Shown here piece by piece: positions 1-7,715 of a DNA stretch of 64,000 bases. A model generated the notes under the pieces. It worked only from the letters and a program-made list of their open reading frames with translations, had not been told where the DNA came from and searched no databases. Within the stretch, counting starts at the first letter, position 1. Each line of letters opens with the position of its first letter. Origin of the DNA: Paraburkholderia sp. DHOC27 (GTDB lineage: Bacteria; Pseudomonadota; Gammaproteobacteria; Burkholderiales; Burkholderiaceae); NCBI RefSeq assembly GCF_003429005.1, contig NZ_QVQV01000001.1:1478141-1542140 (forward strand), read 5' to 3'. Position numbers and translations under genes: made by a program.

Positions 1-1
1 T

Positions 2-484
2 AGTGGCCCCGGAGGCGGCAGCGGATCAGGCGGTGGTAGTGGCCCCGGCGGCAGCGGTCCCGGCAATGGTGGTGGCAGTGGCCCTGGCGGTAGCGGTCCT
101 GGCAATGGCGGCGGAAGCGGCCACGGTGGCGGAAGCGGCCACGGCGGCGGTAGTGGCCCCGGAGGCGGTAGTGGCCCCGGAGGCGGTAGTGGCCCCGGAG
201 GCGGTAGTGGCCCCGGGGGCGGCAACGGCAGCGGCCCTGGCGGCCCCGGAAGCGGCAGCGGCGCCGGTGGCGGCAGTGGCCACGGTAGCGGCGGCGATTC
301 CGGCAGTGGCAGCGGCTCCGGTGGCAGCAGCGGCAGCGGTCATGGCGGCGGCATGGGTGGTCACGGCGGTGGTATGGGTGGCGGCATGGGCGGTCATGGC
401 GGTGGTATGGGCGGCGGCATGGGTGGTGGCCACGGCGGCGGTTCGAGCGGTGGTGGTTGCGGCGGCGGCCACGGCGGCCACTAG
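2..484 (+). CDS. Gly-rich low-complexity protein, C-terminal 160 residues (5' end outside window)
   Basis: The frame is open from the left edge to a TAG at 482-484, so only the C-terminal part is seen. The first two thirds are Gly/Ser/Pro/Asn repeats of the GGSGPG or GNGGGSG kind; the last third is rich in Met and His (GHGGGMGG-type units) and ends with a single Cys and a His-rich tail. Residues corresponding to 146-217 are four copies of an 18-bp unit encoding GGSGPG. No domain is recognisable. The Met/His content suggests a metal-contacting or structural secreted protein, but this is inference. The overlapping Ala-rich frame on the same strand is a shadow of the Gly codons (GGC read as GCG/GCC). 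Confidence 0.6.
   Translation, partial: SGPGGGSGSGGGSGPGGSGPGNGGGSGPGGSGPGNGGGSGHGGGSGHGGGSGPGGGSGPGGGSGPGGGSGPGGGNGSGPGGPGSGSGAGGGSGHGSGGDSGSGSGSGGSSGSGHGGGMGGHGGGMGGGMGGHGGGMGGGMGGGHGGGSSGGGCGGGHGGH
146..217 (+). repeat. 18-bp tandem repeat, 4 units, inside the Gly-rich gene
   Basis: Units ggcggtagtggccccgga run head to tail in frame at 146-163, 164-181, 182-199 and 200-217 (the last ends in ggg). Each encodes Gly-Gly-Ser-Gly-Pro-Gly. Near identity at DNA level implies recent duplication or slippage. Confidence 0.85.
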
Positions 485-503
485 GGCAAGCGATCCGGGC
501 AAG

Positions 504-575
504 CGATCCGCGCAACGCAAGAAGTGCGGATCGTTGGAGCACCTTCGCGTGTAACCCGCGCGAAGGTGCTCCAAC
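504..575. terminator. Tandem hairpins downstream of the Gly-rich gene
   Basis: Two adjacent inverted repeats: CGATCCGC (504-511) with GCGGATCG (526-533), then a perfect 17-bp stem 533-549 / 559-575 with a 9-nt loop. The second stem is strong but has no T-run. Just upstream, gcaagcgatccg is duplicated in tandem near 487-510. They probably end transcription of the Gly-rich gene or stabilise its 3' end. Confidence 0.5.
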
Positions 576-712
576 CCAGATGACCACATCCAGCATCAAG
601 CGTTGTTCAACTGCGCCCAGCGCTAAAGCGCAAAGAAACCTCGGCGCTACGGAGCGCAACCTGGGCGTAACCTGGACGAGCCCCAACACAACCCGAAAAC
701 GCAGCACACCCA

Positions 713-750
713 ACGACCCGGTCGCTTCCCCGACCGGGTCGTTTTCATTT
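713..750 (+). terminator. Rho-independent terminator, + strand
   Basis: ACGACCCGGTCG (713-724) pairs with CGACCGGGTCGT (731-742) around a 6-nt loop and is followed by TTTTCATTT. The T-run is on the + strand. It may serve transcription from the left and also separates it from the convergent LacI-family gene. The 576-712 stretch before it shows no convincing gene. Confidence 0.75.
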
Positions 751-765
751 CTGCGCAATCAACGC

Positions 766-1863
766 CTAGGCACTCTCGCGCGGCGTCAGCGTAAAACGCA
801 GGTCGATGTGGTTTCGGTCGGGCGGCTGTCCATCCAGAACCTGCAGCAGCAGTTGTGCCGCCTGGAAGCCGATCTCGTAGCGCGGCGTCGTGATCGTAGT
901 AAGTGACGGCCTCGACCATGCCGAAGGCGGCAAATCGTTGAAGCCTGCAATCGCGATACGTCCCGGCACGGCGAGCCCGCGACGCTGACATTCGAACAGC
1001 GCACCCAGCGCCAGATCGTCGTTGTTGCAAAAGATCGCGTCGCAATCCGGCGCATGTTCCAGCATGCGCGCGAGCAGCGCCGAACCCAGGCCGACGCTCG
1101 ACGGTTCCTTCGTCAGAATCTCGACGTCCGGGTTCAGCCCGGCCTCGCGCAACGCGCGGCGAAAGCCGGCGCGGCGCTGCATGGTGCGCGGGTCCAGTTG
1201 TGCAGCAATGAAACCCGGGCGCCGGTAGCCGCGCTCCAGCAGATAGCGTGTGAGCGTGAACCCCGCGCTCTGCTGCGAGAATCCCACTGACCATTCATCA
1301 GCGGCGCGGCTCAGGTCGTACATGCGTACGACCGGCACGCGCGCTGTCGCAAGTCGCTGTAGCAGGGTTCCCGAGCCGTCGATTCCCGTCACGAGAAAAC
1401 CGTCCGGTGCATGCGCGAGGTAGGTCGAGACCAGTTCCGCCTGCTTGTCGGCAGAATAGTTCGTATTGCCAATCAAAAACTGATAACCCGCGGGACCGAG
1501 GCAATCCTGAATACCGGCGAGCGTATCGACGAACACGGCGTTCGACAGCGACGGCACCAGCACCGCCACCAGGCGCGAGCGCGATGACGCGAGCGTGCGC
1601 GCTGCGTGGCTTGGCACGTAGCCCAGCGCGGCAACCGCCGCCTCGACCCGTTCGCGCGCTTCCGGCAGGATCTGCGCGGGATTCTTGAGCGCGCGCGAAA
1701 CGGTCATCGGGCTGACCTGCGCATGACGCGCGACATCGGCAATCGTCACACGTCCACTGGGACGCCGGCGTGCAGACCGCTCGCGCGCGTCAGCAGGATC
1801 GGCAGGCGTGTCGTGGGGTGCTTTCGATACTTGCCGCGTCGCCTGGGTCGGTTTTCTGTTCAT
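766..1863 (-). CDS. LacI-family transcriptional regulator (gluconate GntR-like)
   Basis: A repressor-type regulator of about 365 residues. The HTH (VTIADVARHAQVSPMTVSRA) lies near residues 39-58, after an unusual Arg/Pro-rich N-terminal extension, followed by the periplasmic-binding-protein-like effector domain. I chose the ATG at 1863 because the longer frame begins with a GTG at 1932 that has no Shine-Dalgarno sequence; the N-terminus is uncertain. It is divergent from the sugar-binding protein gene at 2018 and a perfect LacI-type palindrome lies between them, so it probably controls that gene and itself. The domain resembles LacI members of the gluconate repressor group, but the ligand cannot be read from sequence. 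Confidence 0.85.
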   Translation of the reverse strand: MNRKPTQATRQVSKAPHDTPADPADARERSARRRPSGRVTIADVARHAQVSPMTVSRALKNPAQILPEARERVEAAVAALGYVPSHAARTLASSRSRLVAVLVPSLSNAVFVDTLAGIQDCLGPAGYQFLIGNTNYSADKQAELVSTYLAHAPDGFLVTGIDGSGTLLQRLATARVPVVRMYDLSRAADEWSVGFSQQSAGFTLTRYLLERGYRRPGFIAAQLDPRTMQRRAGFRRALREAGLNPDVEILTKEPSSVGLGSALLARMLEHAPDCDAIFCNNDDLALGALFECQRRGLAVPGRIAIAGFNDLPPSAWSRPSLTTITTPRYEIGFQAAQLLLQVLDGQPPDRNHIDLRFTLTPRESA

Positions 1864-1952
1864 GCTGCGAGTATCGCCTCGCGCACTACCGAAAGGAAGT
1901 CCTGCAAGGCGCTCCTTTGAGGCAGGGTTCACCCGGATAGGGTGAATGGTGC

Positions 1953-1966
1953 TGGTAGCGCTACCA
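1953..1966. promoter_or_regulatory. LacI-type operator palindrome
   Basis: TGGTAGCGCTACCA is a perfect 14-bp palindrome with the central CG typical of LacI/GalR-family operators. It lies between the divergent LacI-family gene and the sugar-binding protein gene, about 52 bp before the latter's start codon. Confidence 0.65.
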
Positions 1967-2017
1967 TCGCCGGCGGTTCAGAACGAAAATAGCTACGACC
2001 CATCAGGAGACAGTGCC

Positions 2018-3307
2018 ATGCGAACGCAATCCACCATCCTGGCGAAACGCGCCAGCCAGACTGCCCGGTTCACCGCTTGTGCGTTGGGCGTCGCCGCACT
2101 GTTTGCCGCGAACGTCGCGCGCCCGGCCGAAGTCGAAGTGCTGCATTACTGGACCTCCGGTGGCGAGGCAAAATCCGCCCAGGTTCTCAAGCAGATGCTC
2201 GAAGAGAAGGGCGACACGTGGAAGGACTTTGCGGTCGCGGGCGGTGGCGGCGGCAACGCCATGACCGCGCTGAAGACCCGCGTGATCGCCGGCAATCCGC
2301 CCGCTGCCGCGCAGATCAAAGGGCCAGCGATTCAGGAGTGGGGCGATGAAGGCGTACTGGTCTCGATCGACGATGTCGCCAAAAGCGAAGGCTGGGACAA
2401 GCTGATTCCCTCGCAGATCTCGAGCATCATGAAGTACAAGGGGCAATATGTGGCGGCGCCGGTCAACGTGCATCGCGTCAACTGGCTGTGGATCAACGCC
2501 GATGCCCTGAAAAAGGTCAATGCCCAGGCGCCGACCACATGGGACGCCTTCTTCAAGACCGCCGACGCGCTGCAAAAAGCCGGCATCACACCGGTGGCGA
2601 TTGGCGGCCAGTCGTGGCAGGAAGCGGAAACCTTCGAAACCGTGGCGCTCGGTGTCGGGGGTGCGGCGTTCTACAAGAAGGCCTTCGTCCAGCTCGATCA
2701 GGCCACGCTCAAAGGGCCGACCATGGTGAAGGCGCTGGAGACGTTCAAGAAGATCAAGGCGTACACTGACAAGGGTCAGACGGGCCGCGACTGGAACATG
2801 GCCACCGGCATGGTGATTTCCGGCAAGGCTGCGATGCAGTTCATGGGCGACTGGGCGAAGGGCGAATTCACTGTTGCCAACAAGGTGCCCGGTCAGGATT
2901 ATCTGTGTGTTCCTGGTCCGGGTTCGCAGGGTTCATACACCTTCAACGTGGATAGCTTTGCGTTCTTCAAGGTGAAGAGCGCGGATGTCGAGAAGGGGCA
3001 GAAGGATCTCGCGAGCCTGCTGTTGAGCCCGAAATTCCAGGAGATTTTCAACCTGAACAAGGGATCGATTCCGGTGCGCCAGGGCATGGATCTGTCGAAG
3101 TTCGACGACTGCGCGAAGAAGTCCGCCGCTGATTTCACCAGCGCGCAGAGCAAAGGCACGCTGGTGCCCTCGTGGGCGCATGACATGGTCGTGAGCCCGG
3201 CGGTTGAAGGCGCGTTCTACGACGTGATCGGCAACTACTGGAACGACGACAGCGAAACCGCGCAGCAGGCCGCGGACAAACTCGCCGTGGCAGCAAAGAC
3301 GCAGTAA
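2018..3307 (+). CDS. Carbohydrate ABC transporter substrate-binding protein (CUT1, GtsA-like)
   Basis: Periplasmic sugar-binding protein of 429 residues. An ATG at 2018 preceded by CAGGAGA (2004-2010) gives a classical signal peptide: basic N-region, hydrophobic stretch near residues 20-34, cleavage around the Ala-Arg-Pro-Ala segment. The mature part (EVEVLHYWTSGGEAKSAQ and following) is typical of family 1 solute-binding proteins and resembles the glucose/mannose GtsA group. No permease or ATPase gene follows: the next gene is on the other strand and a hairpin ends the unit, so this is an orphan binding protein that must dock with components encoded elsewhere. Probably repressed by the adjacent LacI-family protein through the palindrome at 1953-1966. 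Substrate is inferred only at the level of a sugar. Confidence 0.87.
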   Translation: MRTQSTILAKRASQTARFTACALGVAALFAANVARPAEVEVLHYWTSGGEAKSAQVLKQMLEEKGDTWKDFAVAGGGGGNAMTALKTRVIAGNPPAAAQIKGPAIQEWGDEGVLVSIDDVAKSEGWDKLIPSQISSIMKYKGQYVAAPVNVHRVNWLWINADALKKVNAQAPTTWDAFFKTADALQKAGITPVAIGGQSWQEAETFETVALGVGGAAFYKKAFVQLDQATLKGPTMVKALETFKKIKAYTDKGQTGRDWNMATGMVISGKAAMQFMGDWAKGEFTVANKVPGQDYLCVPGPGSQGSYTFNVDSFAFFKVKSADVEKGQKDLASLLLSPKFQEIFNLNKGSIPVRQGMDLSKFDDCAKKSAADFTSAQSKGTLVPSWAHDMVVSPAVEGAFYDVIGNYWNDDSETAQQAADKLAVAAKTQ

Positions 3308-3346
3308 AACGCCAGCGTGGTTAAACGCAGCCAGTCAAGTCAAAGC

Positions 3347-3378
3347 GGGCGGTGCGAGCGAGTAGCTACGCACCGCTC
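3347..3378. terminator. Hairpin between convergent genes
   Basis: GCGGTGCG (3349-3356) and CGCACCGC (3369-3376) form a stem between the sugar-binding protein gene and the convergent M14 gene. No T-run on either strand, so termination is probable rather than certain. Confidence 0.4.
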
Positions 3379-3392
3379 GCCGCACGACACAA

Positions 3393-4508
3393 TCAGTTAG
3401 ACAGCAGCGACCCCGAGCGGAACGCCTTCGCGCCGGCAATCCGCGCAAACTCCAGCCCCGCAGTCGCAAAGCGCGTCAGATGGCGCGCGTACATCACCCC
3501 CGCCACCGTGCTCTTGAGCGTGACGACCTGATCCGTCAACGGATCGACGATATCCGCGATGGGGTGCCCCACGTCGACCCACGCGCCCGGTTCGGTGCGA
3601 TACACCAGCACGCCGCTGATCGGCGCGACGATCGGCTCGGCGCCCGCGAGCGGCGTCGCGGCGAATTCGAGCGCCGGCAGCGGTGCCGGCGTGCCGTCGA
3701 TCACGCCACGCAGCGTCAGATACTCGATGATCGCCTGCGCATCGTGCTCGGCGAATTCATAGCTGACGTCACGCTGGCTGCGCAGTTCGATGGTGACGGA
3801 GATCGAGCCGTTCGGAATCGGAAAACGGTCGCCATAACGGCCGCGCAGATCCGACCAGCAGAAGCTGTGAATCTCATCGAACGGATTGCCCACGGAATTG
3901 AGCGCGAGCAGCGACGCCTTCGCATCCAGATAGCAGGCGAGCGGCTCGACGTCGGCCCACAGGTCAGGATTGGTGTAGAGATGCAACGCGGCTTCCCAGT
4001 CGCAATGCAGATCGAGCACGACGTCCGCATCATACGAAAGCAGTTGCAGCGCGAGACGTTGCGAGCCCAGTTCCGTTTCGGGCTTTTGCGCTTCGAGTGC
4101 TTCGCGCATTGCCTGACGGATCGCCGTGCGATTGTGATCGACGTCGTCCGTGAGACGCGACTCGATAACGGGCTGCACGAGCGCGGCGAGATCGTGGAAA
4201 TTGCGGTTGAAATTCTGCGCGCTGTTGGTTTCGAAGCGCCCCGTCAGATGACCGAGGAAATGCTGGTTCAGCCCGATCGGGTTGGCCACCGGCACCACCA
4301 CGATTTCGCCCTTGATCTTGCCGGCCGCCTCGAGCGCGGCGAGCTTGCGGCGCAGCGCCCACGACACCAGCATGCCCGGCAGTTCGTCGGCATGCAGCGA
4401 GGACTGGATGTAGATTTTCTGCCCGCCGCCTGGACCGTAGTGAAAACTCGTCAGGCTACGCGAGGTGCCGAGCGTCGGTGAAATCAACGGATGGGTTTGG
4501 GTTTGCAT
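3393..4508 (-). CDS. M14-family deacylase (succinylglutamate desuccinylase/aspartoacylase type)
   Basis: Predicted zinc-dependent amidohydrolase of 371 residues that removes an N-acyl group from an amino acid derivative. Visible zinc ligands are H39 and E42 (SSLHADE) and H168 (DLHCDWE), with E241 (TIELRSQ) as likely catalytic Glu. The C-terminal ~90 residues look like the beta-rich domain of the AstE/AspA group. There is no signal peptide, so cytoplasmic action is expected. The upstream gene, an amino-acid binding protein on the same strand, ends in its own terminator, so this gene is probably transcribed separately, although the pairing fits uptake and deacylation of acylated amino acids. 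The exact substrate is not determinable. Confidence 0.8.
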   Translation of the reverse strand: MQTQTHPLISPTLGTSRSLTSFHYGPGGGQKIYIQSSLHADELPGMLVSWALRRKLAALEAAGKIKGEIVVVPVANPIGLNQHFLGHLTGRFETNSAQNFNRNFHDLAALVQPVIESRLTDDVDHNRTAIRQAMREALEAQKPETELGSQRLALQLLSYDADVVLDLHCDWEAALHLYTNPDLWADVEPLACYLDAKASLLALNSVGNPFDEIHSFCWSDLRGRYGDRFPIPNGSISVTIELRSQRDVSYEFAEHDAQAIIEYLTLRGVIDGTPAPLPALEFAATPLAGAEPIVAPISGVLVYRTEPGAWVDVGHPIADIVDPLTDQVVTLKSTVAGVMYARHLTRFATAGLEFARIAGAKAFRSGSLLSN

Positions 4509-4666
4509 GATGTCGGAAAGCGCGTGGACGCTGCGCGAAGTCAGCGAAAAACCGCGCTATGTGGTTGATTGCAGAATGAAAAACGGAATCCGGCTGCGCC
4601 CTTGAGGGGCCGCCCGCGTGCCGCGTGGCAAGACCGGATCGCACGATCTTAGCCGATCTGGAAACA

Positions 4667-4697
4667 AAACGGGCCCCGCATATGGCGGGGCCCGTTT
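4667..4697 (-). terminator. Rho-independent terminator for the ArgT-like gene
   Basis: A 13-bp perfect stem (AAACGGGCCCCGC at 4667-4679 with its complement at 4685-4697). Read on the minus strand it is followed by TTTTGTTT, placing it directly downstream of the amino-acid binding protein gene. Confidence 0.85.
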
Positions 4698-4747
4698 CGA
4701 TCACACGGTGGCGCGGCAAGCCGCGCCGACTGCGTACTGGCTGCTGC

Positions 4748-5530
4748 TTAGCTGCCGTACACGTCGAAGTCGAAGTACTTCTTCTCGAGCTTCTTGTACG
4801 TGCCGTCCTTGATCATGTCGGCGATGGCCTTGTCGACCTTCGTCTTCAGATCGGTGTCTTCCTTACGCATGCCGATGCCTGCACCGTTGCCGAGGATCTT
4901 CTCGTCGACGATGTCCTTGCCGGCGAATTCATAGCCAGCGCCGCGCGGGGTCTTCAGGAAGCCGATGTCCGCTTCCACTGCATCTTGCAGCGATGCGTCG
5001 AGACGGCCCGACAGCAGGTCGGTGTAGACCTGATCCTGGTTCTGGTACGAGATTACCTTGGCGCCCTTCGGCTCCCAGTAGGTCTTGGCGTACGTTTCCT
5101 GGATGGTGCCCTGTTCGACGCCCACCGACTTGCCCGTCAGCGATTCCGGCGTCGGTTGCAGACCCGAACCCTTCTTCGTCACGAGACGGGTTGGCGTGTT
5201 GAACAGCTTGGCCGAGAAGGCAATCTGTTCAGCACGTTGCGGCGTCATCGACATGGACGACAGCACGCCGTCGAACTTCTTCGCCTTCAGCGCGGGAATC
5301 ATGCCGTCGAAGTCGTTTTCGACCCACACGCACTTCGCGTTCAGGCGCTTGCAGATTTCATTGCCGAGGTCGATATCGAAACCGACGAGCTTGCCATCCG
5401 TGCCTTTGGATTCGAACGGGGGATAGCTGGCGTCAACGCCGAAACGGATGGTCGTCCAGTCTTTCGCATGTGCGCCAATCGAAACGGTGGCAAGCAGAGC
5501 GATCGTCAAAGCCGCTAGCAGTTTTTTCAC
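4748..5530 (-). CDS. Polar amino acid ABC transporter substrate-binding protein (ArgT/HisJ-like)
   Basis: Periplasmic binding protein for a cationic amino acid (lysine/arginine/ornithine/histidine class). I start it at the GTG at 5530: GAGGAG lies 7 nt upstream and the product is 260 residues, the usual length for HisJ/ArgT, with a signal peptide (VKKLLAALTIALLATVSIGAHA) ending at Ala22. The mature part has the family pattern IRFGVDASYPPFE, GFDIDLGNEI and DGMIPALKAKKFDG. A longer reading to an upstream ATG has no ribosome binding site. No permease or ATPase gene is adjacent and a strong terminator follows at once, so it is a monocistronic orphan binding protein in this window. Confidence 0.9.
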   Translation of the reverse strand: MKKLLAALTIALLATVSIGAHAKDWTTIRFGVDASYPPFESKGTDGKLVGFDIDLGNEICKRLNAKCVWVENDFDGMIPALKAKKFDGVLSSMSMTPQRAEQIAFSAKLFNTPTRLVTKKGSGLQPTPESLTGKSVGVEQGTIQETYAKTYWEPKGAKVISYQNQDQVYTDLLSGRLDASLQDAVEADIGFLKTPRGAGYEFAGKDIVDEKILGNGAGIGMRKEDTDLKTKVDKAIADMIKDGTYKKLEKKYFDFDVYGS

Positions 5531-5824
5531 TGTTTTACTCCTCGGTGGTAGTTCGTATTGCTCCCGCATGCGGTTGTGCCGCCGCGAGATCGTGCCCGGC
5601 GCGACTCACGACCGGGCAGGTTGAACGGCCGCGAGCCTTACCGGCCAGCAGCGCGCGCAAAGCTTATCAGGTCAAAAAGATTACGTGCTCAGTGAAACAC
5701 CGGATGGTGTCCGACGGCCGCCTCTAAAGGCGGGCACGTGTGCACAGCGCAAGGCAGTCGGGATTGTACGAAGTTTTTTAACTAAATCAACCACATCCGG
5801 ACGCAGATGTCTGCAAACCTGGCG
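5531..5824. other. Intergenic, promoter region of the ArgT-like gene
   Basis: About 290 bp between two same-strand genes. It must contain the promoter of the binding-protein gene on the minus strand. An AT-rich segment near 5775-5790 (gttttttaactaaatcaacc) lies just beyond the end of the dehydrogenase gene. I see no gene and no convincing palindrome. Confidence 0.5.
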
Positions 5825-7327
5825 TCAGCCTGCTGTGCCGGGCGATTGGGCCGCAATCGCGGCGCGGGCGCCGTGGGCCAGTGACTGCAACGCGTTCTGC
5901 AACGCACGCACGAAGCGCGGCTCGCTGGCGAGCGCGGCGGGGAAGATTTCGCGGACCGGCAGCAGCGCGGCGAGCAGCATCTCCGGCTCGCCGTTTGCCG
6001 TGGCGGCAAGCGCCTGCAGCTTCGTGGCCAGCGGGTCCTTGATCTCGTAGCGCGAGCCGTCGTCGGCGTGGCCGCGCAGGAACGTCATCCAGGCGGCGAC
6101 TGCCAGCGCGAGCCGCGCGAAGGGCTGCCCCGCGCAGATGCGCGCGGCGATGGTGCCGAGCAGGCGCGGCGGGATTTTCTGGCTGCCGTCCATTGCGATC
6201 TGCGCGCAGCGGTGTTTGAGCGCCGGGTTGGCGTAGCGTGCGAGCAGGGCGTCGCGATAGGCGAGCACGTCGAACGAAGCGGGCACGCTGAGCGTCGGCG
6301 CGATTTCTTCGGTCATCATCGTGTGGATCAGATGATGCATGTCAGGGTCGCTGATCGCAGCGTCGATGGTTTCGAAGCCCGCCAGCATCGACAGATACGC
6401 GAGCGTGGAATGCGTGCCGTTCAGCATGCGCAGCTTGGCCAGCTCGAAGGGCGTGACGTCGTCCACGAGTTGCGCGCCCACGCGATCCCAGGCGGGACGT
6501 CCCGCCGGAAAACGATCTTCGATCACCCACTGGCGGAAGGGCTCGCACGGCACCGGCGCGGCGTCGCGATAGCCCAAGGCGCCGATCACGGACGCCCGCT
6601 CGCTATCAGTCGTCGCGGGCACGATGCGATCGACCATCGTCGAAGGAAACGCCACCTTGCTTTCGATCCAATCGGCCAGTTCCGGGTCGAGTTGCCGCGC
6701 GAACGAACATACCGCCTGACGCAAGGCCGCGCCATTGTGGGCGAGGTTGTCGCAAGAAAGGACGGTGAACGGATTGGCGCGGCGGCGCCGCAAGGCGGCC
6801 ACCAGAATGCCGGGCACGCTGCGCGGCGCGTCGGGATGCGCCAGATCATGCGCCACCAGCGCATCGTTAAGATCGACATCTCCCGTGCGGGGATCGCGGC
6901 AATAGCCCTTTTCCGTGACGGTAAGCGAGACGATCCGCACGAGCGGGTCAGCGAGGCGCGCGAACAGCGTATCGTGATCGTGCGGCATGGCGAGCACTTC
7001 GAGCAGGGCGCGCGCCACGGTGACTTTTTCGCCCTCGGCACCCCGTTCGACGACACCGTACAAGCCTTGTTGCGCCATCAAGGCATCGCGCTTGCTCACA
7101 TCGCCTTGCAACGTGACGCCGCAGATACCCCAGTCGCCGCCGGCCGTCAGCATGGCTTCCTCGGTGTACAGCGCCTCGTGCGCACGATGAAAGTTGCCGA
7201 TCCCGAGGTGCACGATGCCGATGCGCGGCTCACGCCACGACCCGGGCAGCACATGGGTGCCGAGCGTGGGGAGCGCGTCGCGGGTCAGAAGCGGCACGGA
7301 AATGAAAGGCGTGGGCAAAGGCATCAT
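5825..7327 (-). CDS. Mannitol dehydrogenase-family protein (mannitol 2-dehydrogenase / fructuronate reductase)
   Basis: NAD(P)-dependent polyol or hexuronate oxidoreductase of the long-chain, metal-independent family, about 500 residues from the paired ATGs at 7327/7324. The nucleotide-binding segment GIVHLGIGNFHRAHEALY lies near residues 36-53, and the active-site segment KLRMLNGTHS carries the catalytic Lys, Asn and His pattern of the family. The frame is open to 7453, but that part would encode an atypical hydrophobic leader and overlaps the predicted promoter, so I exclude it. It is divergent from an MFS transporter and a GntR regulator, suggesting one sugar acid or polyol regulon. The sequence alone does not separate mannitol, arabinitol or fructuronate as substrate. 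Confidence 0.85.
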   Translation of the reverse strand: MMPLPTPFISVPLLTRDALPTLGTHVLPGSWREPRIGIVHLGIGNFHRAHEALYTEEAMLTAGGDWGICGVTLQGDVSKRDALMAQQGLYGVVERGAEGEKVTVARALLEVLAMPHDHDTLFARLADPLVRIVSLTVTEKGYCRDPRTGDVDLNDALVAHDLAHPDAPRSVPGILVAALRRRRANPFTVLSCDNLAHNGAALRQAVCSFARQLDPELADWIESKVAFPSTMVDRIVPATTDSERASVIGALGYRDAAPVPCEPFRQWVIEDRFPAGRPAWDRVGAQLVDDVTPFELAKLRMLNGTHSTLAYLSMLAGFETIDAAISDPDMHHLIHTMMTEEIAPTLSVPASFDVLAYRDALLARYANPALKHRCAQIAMDGSQKIPPRLLGTIAARICAGQPFARLALAVAAWMTFLRGHADDGSRYEIKDPLATKLQALAATANGEPEMLLAALLPVREIFPAALASEPRFVRALQNALQSLAHGARAAIAAQSPGTAG

Positions 7328-7432
7328 GAGCGTGGGATCCGGATACGGAGCAAGGTACAGCACGAACGGAACGGGCAACGAGAAATCAGCAGCGGGCCAA
7401 TAAAAGCAGGGGAAACCCGCATTTGACGCTTT

Positions 7433-7460
7433 ACTATACTTGTATGGTAGCATCGTTCAA
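7433..7460 (-). promoter_or_regulatory. Predicted sigma-70 promoter of the dehydrogenase gene with an operator-like spacer
   Basis: On the minus strand TTGAAC (7460-7455) and TATAGT (7438-7433) are separated by 16 bp. The spacer holds, on the + strand, cttgtatggtagcatc, similar to FCD-type GntR half-sites and to ttgtatgatgac before the GntR gene at 19481. The neighbouring GntR gene (9125) is the obvious candidate regulator. Confidence 0.45.
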
Positions 7461-7715
7461 CACTGAAATACGATGCCTCTAAGGGTAATCCGTATGCGGC
7501 GTTGGCCCTGAGGTTGGCCCCGGGGTTGAGCCTTCAGGGGTTGGCCCTGAGGTTGGCCGGTCAGGTCGGCCGCGCCCGCGGATACCTCGCGCGCCTCGTG
7601 TCACAAGACGCGCATAGCGACATCACGTTTCACCCGTGCACGGGTGCCCCAGCCACCACACCCGCCGCTGCCGTTATCTATCGCCCGTCAAGAGGCGCCA
7701 TGTAGGAGACACTTC
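7461..7715. other. Intergenic region before the MFS gene with a 19-bp direct repeat
   Basis: Leader region of the MFS transporter gene. gttggccctgaggttggcc occurs twice, at 7501-7519 and 7540-7558, separated by 20 bp containing related ggggttg and cagggg pieces. No gene is supported here. Confidence 0.6.

Noticed and set aside
3..589. Ala-rich open frames on both strands over the Gly-rich region
   Set aside because: They arise from GGC/GCC repeats read in other phases. The Gly frame ends at the natural stop and has the expected codon positions; the others lack ribosome sites and family similarity.
3480..4481. 333-codon plus-strand frame over the M14 gene
   Set aside because: It is a shadow of a gene with clear zinc motifs. 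Its product is Arg/His/Asp-rich with no recognisable domain.
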